From: Parabacteroides goldsteinii | Lineage (GTDB): Bacteria; Bacteroidota; Bacteroidia; Bacteroidales; Tannerellaceae | Direction: 5' to 3' | NCBI RefSeq assembly: GCF_015550595.1 | Contig: NZ_JADNBB010000050.1 | Location: 1-32,218, forward strand | Length of the DNA stretch: 32,218 nt | Shown here: positions 15,939 through 22,041 of the stretch, one piece after another | Layout: the number at the start of each line of letters is the position of its first letter | Numbering within the stretch: the first letter of the stretch is position 1 | The notes under the pieces: generated by a model | Told to the model about the DNA's origin: nothing | Seen by the model: only the letters and a program-made list of their open reading frames with translations | The model's database searches: none | Made by a program: the position numbers and the translations under genes

Positions 15939-16319
15939 TTATGAAATCAGTCCATGTTGAGACATGTATTCGCGCATCTTGTTTATGTTGTCATAATGTG
16001 ATGCATTTTCACTTGTAACAAGTTTTACCTTGTTTGCTGATTGTTCAACAGCGTTGTCATTGACCGGAGCCGGTTGCTGAATAGGCTTACCGGTAGCTTG
16101 GGCCAATTCCTGGATCGCACCTTCTTTTTCAGATAGCTGCTGTTGCAGTCCGATGATTGTTTCCTGCTGGGTATTGGCTAGCTTCATAGCGGCATTACCT
16201 TTCTGTAGGTGAGCATTCAGCACCTCATACTGCTCGGCCGTCAAAGAGGCATTCCCTGAGTCGTCAACTGCCACTGAACCCATGCCAGGAATAGCTTCTA
16301 AAAATTCTTTATTCGCCAT
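15939..16319 (-). CDS. Nested scaffold protein from an internal start (126 aa)
   Basis: The scaffold module of the protease gene can be translated alone from the in-frame ATG at 16319 (MANKEFLEAIPG). The support is a copy of the late-gene motif ACTAACCCT ending 21 bases upstream of this ATG, inside the protease coding sequence; the same motif precedes the starts of the protease, capsid, 148-residue and tail-tip genes. Many tailed phages make excess free scaffold from an internal start of the protease gene. Independent translation is inferred. Confidence 0.5.
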   Translation of the reverse strand: MANKEFLEAIPGMGSVAVDDSGNASLTAEQYEVLNAHLQKGNAAMKLANTQQETIIGLQQQLSEKEGAIQELAQATGKPIQQPAPVNDNAVEQSANKVKLVTSENASHYDNINKMREYMSQHGLIS

Positions 16320-17387
16320 AATAGGGATGATTAATGTTTGAGGGTTAGTATTATTAGTCTGTACCGGCTCCTCGGTTCCGGTGGCAGATTGGGTTGTTTC
16401 GTCGGAATCGTCCGGTTCGGGATGGTTGCCGTCGTCGATCACTTCTCCGGTTGCCAGAACTCCATCAGGTGTAATTATACCGGATTCCATTCTTTTCACT
16501 CCAGCAAGTTCAAAAACCATATTGACAGCTTCGTCGTAACTTTTGATACCGTCTACCAATTCTCCTATCACTTCAGAAGCCTTATACATGCGTCCGGTTA
16601 GTTTGTCATCCGCAACATTCGGCCAGCGATTTTTTACTACTGAACGAAATTCTTCGTCCAGCTTATTCAGTTCCTCGATGGCCGGTTTCAAATTGTCATT
16701 CTCAATAGCTTCACGAACTTCACCGTTTTTATGGATGGAATTATCAGCATATACTTGGTAGGAAACAATATTATCACGGTTTACTCCGTTTCTCATTCCT
16801 CGAATATTCCACATTGCACCGATACAACCAATTTCTACATCCGGTCGTTCGGCAAAAACATAGGGTATAAAAGAAGAAATCCAAACACCTTTACTAGCGT
16901 TCATACCACGGATAAGACCGACAACCGGTTTACGGGCATTACTAAAAGCCGCATCCAGATCATTTGCTATGGCCTCACCCCCCGGTGTATCTAAAATAAC
17001 CAGATGACCGACTACATTCGGATGATTATCGGCATATAAAAAACGGTCGGCCATATCGCGTGTTCCATAAGCACACGGAGCACCGCCATGAGTAATCGGT
17101 CCCGATACAGGTAAAACATGAATTACCTGATCTGACGAGGTTATACCGGGCCAGTCTTCAGTACGAAAAACATCATTTGTCTGGATAACCTTTTCTTCCG
17201 GAGTTGCTACTCCTTCGCGATAAACCAAAAGTTTGCTGTTTTCTCTTTTCTCAGCCCAATCAGTTTGTATTCCGGGAATGGAAATAGCATTCAGAATAAC
17301 TTCCTGATACATATTAAAAGTATCAGGATGCATCATCCATTTGCCATTTCTTGCTATCTCGGATAGATAGGAATAGTTTCCATTCAT
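15939..17387 (-). CDS. S49/ClpP-type head maturation protease fused to scaffold (482 aa)
   Basis: Residues 85-290 form an S49 (SppA-like) protease: VILDTPGGEA at 131-139, nucleophile region GMNASKGVWISSF with Ser165, and EIGCIGAMWN at 185-194. The enzyme should cleave scaffold and capsid precursors during head maturation. A linker rich in Glu, Thr and Pro (about 310-350) leads to a second module from Met357 (MANKEFLEAIPGMG), with a coiled coil at about 395-425 (QQETIIGLQQQLSEKEGAIQEL) and a helical C-terminus, typical of a scaffolding protein. The protease-scaffold fusion resembles the lambda C/Nu3 arrangement. The ACTAACCCT motif is 14 bases before its ATG. The capsid gene follows after 18 bases. 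Confidence 0.85.
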   Translation of the reverse strand: MNGNYSYLSEIARNGKWMMHPDTFNMYQEVILNAISIPGIQTDWAEKRENSKLLVYREGVATPEEKVIQTNDVFRTEDWPGITSSDQVIHVLPVSGPITHGGAPCAYGTRDMADRFLYADNHPNVVGHLVILDTPGGEAIANDLDAAFSNARKPVVGLIRGMNASKGVWISSFIPYVFAERPDVEIGCIGAMWNIRGMRNGVNRDNIVSYQVYADNSIHKNGEVREAIENDNLKPAIEELNKLDEEFRSVVKNRWPNVADDKLTGRMYKASEVIGELVDGIKSYDEAVNMVFELAGVKRMESGIITPDGVLATGEVIDDGNHPEPDDSDETTQSATGTEEPVQTNNTNPQTLIIPIMANKEFLEAIPGMGSVAVDDSGNASLTAEQYEVLNAHLQKGNAAMKLANTQQETIIGLQQQLSEKEGAIQELAQATGKPIQQPAPVNDNAVEQSANKVKLVTSENASHYDNINKMREYMSQHGLIS

Positions 17388-17450
17388 CGTGTCTCGTTAA
17401 AAGGGTTAGTGTTATTGTTGCAATTTCAATTCAGACACGAATATATATAT

Positions 17451-17483
17451 GTACGGGAAGCATCAGAAGGACACTCCCCGTAC
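17451..17483 (-). other. Intergenic hairpin before the protease gene
   Basis: GTACGGGAAG pairs with CTCCCCGTAC around a 13-base loop (one or two mismatches near the loop). The minus strand continues with an AT-rich ATATATATATTC, not a T run. It separates the 148-residue gene from the protease-scaffold gene and could be a weak terminator or an RNA processing or stability element. Confidence 0.5.
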
Positions 17484-17491
17484 AGACGGGC

Positions 17492-17938
17492 TTAAAGGAG
17501 GGTCAGGATAGGGATACGTCCGCTTACTTTAAAAGACATGCTGATAGTTTCTTCGCTTCCACTGATTGAGGCATCCGGCTTGGTGCGCCCGATACCGATC
17601 CAGTTATAGACCAATTTGCGTGTTCCATCGTAAGTGGTGATCAGGTAATGCTTGCGGGAAGCGGAAAGGGAGCCAACCTGTCGCAAAGTTTCCGGCAGAT
17701 TGTCATCAGTCTTCCAGGAAAGGGTATTTTCATACAGGTCTCCTGCATCGTTCGTGCTCAGGGTTGTCCGTGCTTCGGCCGAATTTTCTTTCATAGAAAC
17801 AACGACCGGGGTTCCGGAAAAACTGACGGAAGACGATTCGATTGCCATATCATGTGTGAAGGGAACAGAAAAAGTAATCTCCTTAAAATCGTATGCCTCG
17901 ATTTTAATTATATCGGTAATAAGTTCAAGACAGTTCAT
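17492..17938 (-). CDS. Unknown structural-type protein (148 aa)
   Basis: A beta-rich protein with a regular strand pattern (FKEITFSVPFTHD, SVSFSGTPVVVSMKEN, HYLITTYDGTRKLVYNWIGIG, TISMSFKVSGRIPILTLL). No catalytic motif, signal or membrane segment is seen. The start at 17938 carries the late motif CTAACCCT 17 bases upstream, as for the capsid, protease and tail-tip genes, so it is probably also a strongly expressed virion component. It lies first among the head genes, upstream of the protease. A head-tail connector or tail tube are possibilities but nothing decides. Confidence 0.7.
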   Translation of the reverse strand: MNCLELITDIIKIEAYDFKEITFSVPFTHDMAIESSSVSFSGTPVVVSMKENSAEARTTLSTNDAGDLYENTLSWKTDDNLPETLRQVGSLSASRKHYLITTYDGTRKLVYNWIGIGRTKPDASISGSEETISMSFKVSGRIPILTLL

Positions 17939-17979
17939 AATTGATTATTGTATAAAGGGTTAGCGAGTTAATGAAATAT

Positions 17980-18036
17980 AATCGGCTGTTTTACGCGTTA
18001 ACTGCGCACGCTTGCGCGCCAAACAGCCGATTTTTT
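17980..18036 (+). terminator. Plus-oriented terminator-like hairpin over a stop codon
   Basis: AATCGGCTGTTT (17980-17991) and AAACAGCCGATT (18021-18032) are a perfect 12-bp inverted repeat, with an inner GCGC/GCGC. The T run (18031-18036) follows on the plus strand, whereas all nearby genes are on the minus strand. It overlaps the last codons and stop of the 200-residue gene. It may end antisense transcription, or act on the minus RNA as a stability or processing hairpin. Confidence 0.5.
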
Positions 18037-18593
18037 GCGGAAAAGCCGCGATTATTTTCTTTCTCGTCGAACTTTTTTTTTACGCTATCGATAGCAAATA
18101 ATTTTTCCTGTCGGTCGAATGCACGCCGTATGGAATCCTCTTCCGCATAGGTAAGATTGTAATCATTGCAAAATTCCCGGTAAGCTTTATTGCGTAATGC
18201 TCTTTCCCGGGGGAAACAGCGTTTCTGATATGAAAGGTGTTCGTTTACGTATTCGTAAGCTATCACACAAAACATGTTGTAGATACATTTGGCAATAGTA
18301 GCTTGCGCGTCCGGTGAAAGATAGGTGCGCAATTCATCATGTTTGACTAAAGGATCTGGTTCGAAAGTAACTTCCAGGTAATTGTCGCGATCTTTCCGGT
18401 TGGCAGGTTTGGCGGGGATACATCCCGGTCCCGGTTTGCGTCGCATACGGTCTACCAGCAAATGAAGCTTATCCTTTTTAGGAAACTGTACGGGTTCCGG
18501 CCCGTACAGTTTTTCTCCTTCTCTGCCCTCCAATGCTAGAATGAATTCTTTCAGATAGGGCTTCATCTTTATGTAAATGATAGGTTTTGCCAT
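17991..18593 (-). CDS. Unknown basic protein (200 aa)
   Basis: The N-terminus (MAKPIIYIKMKPYLKEFILAL) is strand-helix and is followed by a basic region (VDRMRRKPGPGCIPAKPANRKDRDNYLEV). The centre is helical with PDAQATIAKCIYNMFCVIAYEYVNEHLSY. The C-terminal part (YREFCNDYNLTYAEEDSIRRAFDRQEKLF) resembles a helix-turn-helix-like arrangement, so DNA binding is possible. It lies 14 bases after the SSB-like gene and is probably cotranscribed with it. A role in late gene control or replication is plausible but inferred. The gene contains an internal 11-bp hairpin with plus-strand T run at 18484-18515 and ends in another at 17980-18036. Confidence 0.7.
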   Translation of the reverse strand: MAKPIIYIKMKPYLKEFILALEGREGEKLYGPEPVQFPKKDKLHLLVDRMRRKPGPGCIPAKPANRKDRDNYLEVTFEPDPLVKHDELRTYLSPDAQATIAKCIYNMFCVIAYEYVNEHLSYQKRCFPRERALRNKAYREFCNDYNLTYAEEDSIRRAFDRQEKLFAIDSVKKKFDEKENNRGFSAKNRLFGAQACAVNA

Positions 18594-18607
18594 AAGAAGA
18601 TTGTTTT

Positions 18608-19009
18608 TTAGAATGGTAAATTATCTATCGAACCATGCGCCTGTTCTTCCGGAGCTGGTTGCGTAGCGTCATATTGTGTAGGAGTTGAGTAGCTTTCACC
18701 ATTTTTTGGAACAGCTTCTTTCGGTTTCTGTATTCCTCCCAGGATAGGAAGTGTGTTCTTTTCCTCTTCAGTCATAGCCTCCCGTCTTTCTTTACTGAAA
18801 GATTGTTTGACTATATGCGTCTGACCTTCTACTTTATCGTTCGGAAAAGCGATAAGATTCAGATAAACACCTTTGTCGATGGTATACAGGTCGTTGTCGT
18901 CGATAGGAATGATAAGACAGCGTTTCTTGGCACCACTTTTACCTTGCAGTTCTGTTATACCCGTGTTTTTTAGCTTGAATAAATTCAGATTGATTGATAC
19001 TCTTTCCAT
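18608..19009 (-). CDS. Single-stranded DNA-binding-like protein (133 aa)
   Basis: The C-terminal end is GSIDNLPF, close to the acidic DDxPF tip by which SSB proteins recruit partners, preceded by a Pro/Gln/Glu-rich disordered tail (about 95-128). The N-terminal 90 residues are beta-rich (RVSINLNLFKLKNTGITELQ, KKRCLIIPIDDNDLYTIDKGVYLNLIAFPNDK), consistent with a small OB-like domain. It should coat single-stranded DNA during phage replication. Its position next to the repeat array at 19.2-19.5 kb supports a replication role. The gene has a -7 promoter box 27-34 bases upstream. Confidence 0.65.
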   Translation of the reverse strand: MERVSINLNLFKLKNTGITELQGKSGAKKRCLIIPIDDNDLYTIDKGVYLNLIAFPNDKVEGQTHIVKQSFSKERREAMTEEEKNTLPILGGIQKPKEAVPKNGESYSTPTQYDATQPAPEEQAHGSIDNLPF

Positions 19010-19035
19010 GATTTTAAATGTTTGATTTCCAATAG

Positions 19036-19043
19036 CAAATATA
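19036..19043 (-). promoter_or_regulatory. -7 promoter box of the SSB/late block
   Basis: The minus strand reads TATATTTG, a perfect TAnnTTTG. No TTTG is found at the usual -33 spacing. A second perfect box, TACTTTTG, lies further upstream at about 19076-19083. Either can start the transcript that enters the SSB-like gene and the head genes beyond it. Confidence 0.5.
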
Positions 19044-19221
19044 CTTATTCTTTTATATCAAAATGTCAATATTGTTACAAAAGTATTATTAAAATATAGT
19101 TAAAATATTGCAGCGCCGATCTTTTTTATGATTTGTTTAATATTAAATAGTTAACAGAACTAAACTGTTTCTAAAAATTCCAGTCCAGATTCTGGACTAA
19201 AAAACACTAAATTCATTCTAC

Positions 19222-19521
19222 TTTTGACTTTTTCTTGACGGAGCTGACGGAGGGGGTGTTTTTGGTATTTAAATATTTGTTTATTAATAATATAGACTCC
19301 GTCAGAGAGTTTGACGGAGTCCTGACGGAGCCTTGACGGAGGCCCTTTTTTAACGGTATTTCACAAAAAACGACGTCAAAGAAAATCCTTGTTTGACGGA
19401 GGTTTGACGGAAGTTTGACGGAGTCTTGACGGAGCATGTTTTTTTATTAATTCTTCAATTATCAATTAATTATATATTACTTTTATATCTTTCCGTCAGC
19501 TCCGTCAAGAAAAAGTCAAAA
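19222..19521. repeat. TGACGGA repeat array bounded by a 30-bp inverted repeat
   Basis: Nine plus-oriented TGACGGA units start at 19236, 19245, 19312, 19323, 19334, 19394, 19405, 19416 and 19427 (one continues as AAG rather than G). Three inverse units lie at 19298, 19492 and 19501. Within the two inner clusters the spacing is exactly 11 bp. The outer units belong to a perfect 30-bp inverted repeat (19222-19251 and 19492-19521) that includes CTTGACGGAGCTGACGGA. The rest is AT-rich. There is no gene. The layout, in the interval between replication and late genes, resembles an iteron-type origin or a multi-site regulator or partition array. Confidence 0.75.
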
Positions 19522-19688
19522 AAAGTAATTTCAATTTTTTTTTTACGAAAAATCAAGCCTTTTTAAGTGTTAATATATATTGATATATTCGTTTTTGACG
19601 AATCGAATCAGTACAAGCCTGTAATACTGGGAAATGTATTGGAAAAGGGGAGGGGAAAAGGCGGCGGCCAAATTTAAAAAGGTATACA
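19522..19688. other. AT-rich then purine-rich spacer
   Basis: No gene is seen. The left part is AT-rich with a run of ten T and a TTCG/CGAA hairpin including another TTTGACGAA near 19595. The right part is a purine-rich GGAAAAGGGGAGGGGAAAAGG tract at about 19640-19662. AT-rich DNA next to iteron-like repeats is common at replication origins; this is suggestive only. Confidence 0.4.
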
Positions 19689-19731
19689 GAAAAAAACACC
19701 CGCAGAGGGCAAAACTTGCCGTGCGGGTGTT
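19689..19731 (-). terminator. Intrinsic terminator of the replication/early block
   Basis: AACACCCGC (19695-19703) pairs with GCGGGTGTT (19723-19731), with inner GGC/GCC pairs, and the minus strand continues with a T run. It lies 34 bases downstream of the last gene of the block and separates it from the repeat array. Confidence 0.85.
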
Positions 19732-19764
19732 GCGGATCTCACGATCGTGGTGGTGAAAATCCCG

Positions 19765-20199
19765 TTATCTGCATTCGTTGATGAACTCCTTCAGGGGAAC
19801 GTCTAAATAATCTCTTTCGAAAAGCTCGTGGCAATAGGTTACTGCCGTCTTGATGCGTTCTACTTTATAGCAATCGAGTTGAGACACAAGCATACCGACT
19901 TCAGCCATATAGGCCGGGGTAGGTTTGTCGCAATCGATTTCGGCAAGTAGCATATCTATCTCACGGTTACTATGTCTCATATTTTGCAAAGAGGATAAGA
20001 CGTAAGAGGCGATGTGCAAAGCATGGGTTCCTTTTTGAGATATTTCCCGGAGCAGGTTTATCACCTTGTTTACGCCATCCTGGTCTTTGCAGAACATATC
20101 GGCGTATTGATTGATATCGGCAGGCATCGTTTGTTGGAGAACGATCATGATCCCTTTTGCTTCTTCAAGGTCGTTCCAATAGGGGGCAGACTTTTTCAT
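19765..20199 (-). CDS. Unknown helical protein (144 aa)
   Basis: No family recognised. The protein is almost wholly helical, with regular amphipathic segments (LEEAKGIMIVLQQTM, DGVNKVINLLREISQKGTHALHIASYVLSSLQNM, EIDMLLAEIDCD, AEVGMLVSQLDCYKVERIKTAVTYCHELF). No membrane segment is present. Its ATG overlaps the stop of the 82-residue gene upstream (ATGA), so the two are translated together from the leader at 20.5 kb. It closes the early block, ahead of the terminator. Confidence 0.75.
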   Translation of the reverse strand: MKKSAPYWNDLEEAKGIMIVLQQTMPADINQYADMFCKDQDGVNKVINLLREISQKGTHALHIASYVLSSLQNMRHSNREIDMLLAEIDCDKPTPAYMAEVGMLVSQLDCYKVERIKTAVTYCHELFERDYLDVPLKEFINECR

Positions 20200-20444
20200 A
20201 ATAGGCCTCCTTTCATTATTGCATCGTAAAGACCGGCCATAATAAAAGCGGATAGTTCTATCAAAAGAAGCTTAACATATTGCTTTGCCTCGGCTTCGGT
20301 TTCACAATGACAGATTTCACCTGGGATAAGGTTGAAGAGATTGGCAATAATTGCCCATAAATGAAGATTACCCGTTTCGTGGGTTGACGCTGTTTGTTGG
20401 GTACTGTTATTCACCGGCAAACAATTGTTTGTGAGTTTGAGCAT
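20196..20444 (-). CDS. Small protein behind structured leader copy 2 (82 aa)
   Basis: The start is ATG 20444; an upstream TTG would run into the leader hairpin. The N-terminus contains NNSTQQTASTHETGN, which matches NNSTRRATSTHETR in the gene behind leader copy 3 although the remainder of the two proteins is unrelated. The body is helical (HLWAIIANLFNLIPGEI, EAEAKQYVKLLLIELSAFIMAGLYDAIM) with a CHCE segment in the middle. The hydrophobic C-terminal helix could touch membrane but is more likely a packing helix. It is coupled by a 4-base overlap to the 144-residue gene downstream. Function unknown. Confidence 0.7.
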   Translation of the reverse strand: MLKLTNNCLPVNNSTQQTASTHETGNLHLWAIIANLFNLIPGEICHCETEAEAKQYVKLLLIELSAFIMAGLYDAIMKGGLL

Positions 20445-20651
20445 AACTAAACATTGTTTGTATTTGAGGACGGGAAAAAACAAAAAACGGTTTCGCCTGT
20501 CCCTCTGCTCTACACCTCACATGGCAGTTACGGCCATTAAGCCGTATCGAGGGGGTACGAAACCGTATATATTATAATACGAAACGTATAGACATAAAAA
20601 ATGCCGATACAAATATGTTCGGTGGTTTACCCGCCATGTGAAATATAGAGC
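20445..20651 (-). ncRNA. Structured leader RNA, copy 2
   Basis: On the minus strand, segment 1 (20651-20633) is GCTCTAT...TCACATGGC, beginning 4 bases after the promoter box. A GGCATTTTTTATGTC stretch follows, as in the other copies. A large hairpin pairs ACGGTTTCG (20566-20558) with CGAAACCGT (20495-20487) and runs into TTTTTTGTTTTTT, a terminator. Its loop contains a small ACGG/CCGT hairpin and segment 2 (20525-20507), which is complementary to segment 1 over 9 plus 6 bases. A clear third segment near the ATG is not seen; only CTCACA in the coding start could pair. The sequence of arms and loop differs from the other copies while the pairing is kept. Confidence 0.6.
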
Positions 20652-20655
20652 ACTG

Positions 20656-20686
20656 CAAATATGGGGAAAAATGTTGGATTTGCAAT
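20656..20686 (-). promoter_or_regulatory. Promoter of structured leader copy 2
   Basis: The minus strand has ATTG (20686-20683), 19 bases, then CATATTTG (20663-20656). This is the same deviation from TAnnTTTG and the same spacing as in the promoter of leader copy 1, and the same 4-base distance to segment 1. Confidence 0.55.
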
Positions 20687-20719
20687 GATTGGGTGATTAT
20701 TTTTTTTCAAACTGCTAAT

Positions 20720-21145
20720 TTACTTTTCGTTAACATGGCAGTTACATTTATCACAAGGATGGCCTTCTTTTTTAATGTATTCTATAATTGCTTCACCCAT
20801 ATTTTCAAATGACAATTTATGCATTTCGTCAAGGAATTTTTCTAAATTAAAACTTGGAGCATATACTATTTGTGATCCGAACATTCGCTTGTTTGCTAAG
20901 TCCATGTCACAAGTATTTGATAATACTATCGCTTGGCAATCTTTCTTTTCCATCGTGTTAAAATTGATTGTCGGAAAACCTTTAATGCCATCGCCTTGAT
21001 ATATAATCTTTTCTTTAAGATAATCGGTATAAAATCGACTATCTAAATTCTCAGGGAAACATCTTAATCCCTCAATGAGCTCTTTGTAAGACTCTGCTGA
21101 TAAATACTTGGGTGAAAATTTCTTTATATTTTCTGTGTCAATCAT
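20720..21145 (-). CDS. Unknown protein with SNTCD motif and Cys-rich tail (141 aa)
   Basis: Start at ATG 21145, overlapping the stop of the upstream gene (ATGA) with a GGGAG ribosome site; ATG 21157 is an alternative. The N-terminal part is helical (IKKFSPKYLSAESYKELIEGLRCFPENLD). The centre has two strands around KKDCQAIVLSNTCDMD, where SNTCD looks like a conserved active or metal site. The C-terminus ends HPCDKCNCHVNEK, a compact Cys/His cluster that could bind zinc. I cannot name the family. It sits in an AT-rich group of small genes (20.7-22.0 kb) that looks like an accessory insert. Host-interaction functions are possible but not shown. Confidence 0.7.
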   Translation of the reverse strand: MIDTENIKKFSPKYLSAESYKELIEGLRCFPENLDSRFYTDYLKEKIIYQGDGIKGFPTINFNTMEKKDCQAIVLSNTCDMDLANKRMFGSQIVYAPSFNLEKFLDEMHKLSFENMGEAIIEYIKKEGHPCDKCNCHVNEK

Positions 21146-21354
21146 AGCATCTCCCAAAAATGATTATTAATAACTTCCTGTATCTCATCGTCAATATCCT
21201 TACTTTGGGATACTATACGCTGAGCAAATGAGGAAATAACTTCAAAATCATCTTTGTCACTATCTGTAGATACTTGAATATATGCCGGCTTTTCCATATC
21301 CCAGGGGTGTTTGTCTCCGCTGATTGATTGATATGTAGCTGTTGTTGTAGGCAT
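21142..21354 (-). CDS. Small acidic protein paired with the SNTCD gene (70 aa)
   Basis: Start at ATG 21354 (MPTTTATYQSISGDKH); a TTG at 21408 overlapping the previous gene is less likely. The protein is acidic, with a beta segment (PAYIQVSTDSDKDDF) and a C-terminal helical part (ISSFAQRIVSQSKDIDDEIQEVINNHFWEML). It is coupled to the next gene by a 4-base overlap, so the two products probably work together. A small acidic protein directly before a larger Cys-containing protein is compatible with a two-component pair such as a TA-like module, but no known family is recognised. Confidence 0.65.
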   Translation of the reverse strand: MPTTTATYQSISGDKHPWDMEKPAYIQVSTDSDKDDFEVISSFAQRIVSQSKDIDDEIQEVINNHFWEML

Positions 21355-21404
21355 AATAGTTTTATTATTGTCATGCAAAGATAATGATATCGATGAAATA
21401 GTAG

Positions 21405-21590
21405 TCAATAATTTATTATTTGATCTAAATCGTTTTGCTTAAAAAGTTTAGGTGTACCTTTATCATTAGTTTCTTGAGAGGAAAAAGAATATTTCTTAAA
21501 GCTATTTACTAAAGAATGAATATCCTTTTTATCCTGTTTATTTTCTGCTTCAAAATGCATTGTACCGTCATTGTCTATTGTTAGTTTCAT
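21405..21590 (-). CDS. Small hydrophilic protein (61 aa)
   Basis: Function unknown. The N-terminus (MKLTIDNDGTMHFEAENKQDKKDI) could form a short beta hairpin; the rest is polar with HSLVNSFKKYSFSSQETND. No membrane segment or motif. It lies 11 bases after the 65-residue basic gene, in the AT-rich group of small genes. Confidence 0.55.
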   Translation of the reverse strand: MKLTIDNDGTMHFEAENKQDKKDIHSLVNSFKKYSFSSQETNDKGTPKLFKQNDLDQIINY

Positions 21591-21601
21591 TACTTCATGT
21601 T

Positions 21602-21799
21602 TTAAGGATAAAAAATATTTTTACCATCTACAAAGAGTCTTGATCTTCTTAATCCACATACTAGTCTCACATATGAAATTTTAAAAGGATTGCTTTTCTC
21701 TCCATGACTATTTATCCAATAAGGAGTACAATACAGCCAGAGCTCTCTTTTAAATTTTCTACTCTTTCGTTTCTGGATTCTCTTCTTCCGCTTATTCAT
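21602..21799 (-). CDS. Small very basic protein (65 aa)
   Basis: The first 20 residues are almost all Lys and Arg (MNKRKKRIQKRKSRKFKREL), followed by an aromatic stretch (WLYCTPYWINSHGEK) and YVRLVCGLRRSRLFVDGKNIF. The charge suggests nucleic-acid binding. Start ATG 21799 has AGGAT six bases upstream. It follows the 59-residue gene by about 55 bases containing one copy of a 17-bp direct repeat. No family recognised. Confidence 0.6.
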   Translation of the reverse strand: MNKRKKRIQKRKSRKFKRELWLYCTPYWINSHGEKSNPFKISYVRLVCGLRRSRLFVDGKNIFYP

Positions 21800-21839
21800 A
21801 TCCTATCTGGGTTTTACAAAGCCGCCCAAGGCTCAGTTA

Positions 21840-21856
21840 TTGCGTGATTTGAGCTA
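21840..21856. repeat. 17-bp direct repeat, left copy
   Basis: TTGCGTGATTTGAGCTA occurs here and again at 31180-31196 in the same orientation. In both places its last three bases are the stop codon (TAG on the minus strand) of a gene. The copies are 9.34 kb apart and enclose the integrase and replication genes. Confidence 0.7.
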
Positions 21857-22033
21857 ATCTGTTTCATGGATATGTTTTTCAACCATCCTTTCGCTTATGG
21901 CTATGTTTCGGTTTCCTCCACGCCCTTCGAAACAATATCCAATCAGACGTTCACCGACATATACATATTCGCCCTCCCTGTTCGGATAGGTACATTTATA
22001 CAGTCGTCCTATCAGTAGCTTTTTAGTTTTCAT
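21854..22033 (-). CDS. Small unknown protein (59 aa)
   Basis: Read directly from the minus strand: starts MKTKKLLIGRLYKCTYPNR, continues EGEYVYVGERLIGYCFEGRG and ends MVEKHIHETD. The first 40 residues look like a small SH3-like or beta-barrel fold (RLYKCTY, EYVYVGERLIGY). It ends in the 17-bp direct repeat and is 8 bases downstream of the 86-residue gene, with which it forms an operon of small beta-rich proteins. Function unknown. Confidence 0.65.
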   Translation of the reverse strand: MKTKKLLIGRLYKCTYPNREGEYVYVGERLIGYCFEGRGGNRNIAISERMVEKHIHETD

Positions 22034-22041
22034 ATTTTTAA

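Noticed and set aside
19213-19437. ORF of 74 codons on the minus strand across the TGACGGA array
   Set aside because: Its residues simply restate the repeat (VKLPSNLRQ, VRTPSNSL). The inverted repeat and 11-bp phasing explain the sequence better than a protein.
19222-19521. CRISPR-like array
   Set aside because: Units are 7-10 bp with 9-11 bp period and no spacers; there are no cas genes.
6890-19752. Shared GATCGTGGTGG just after the stops at 6906 and 19765
   Set aside because: Only 11 bases agree and the surroundings differ; chance or a minor 3'-end similarity cannot be separated.
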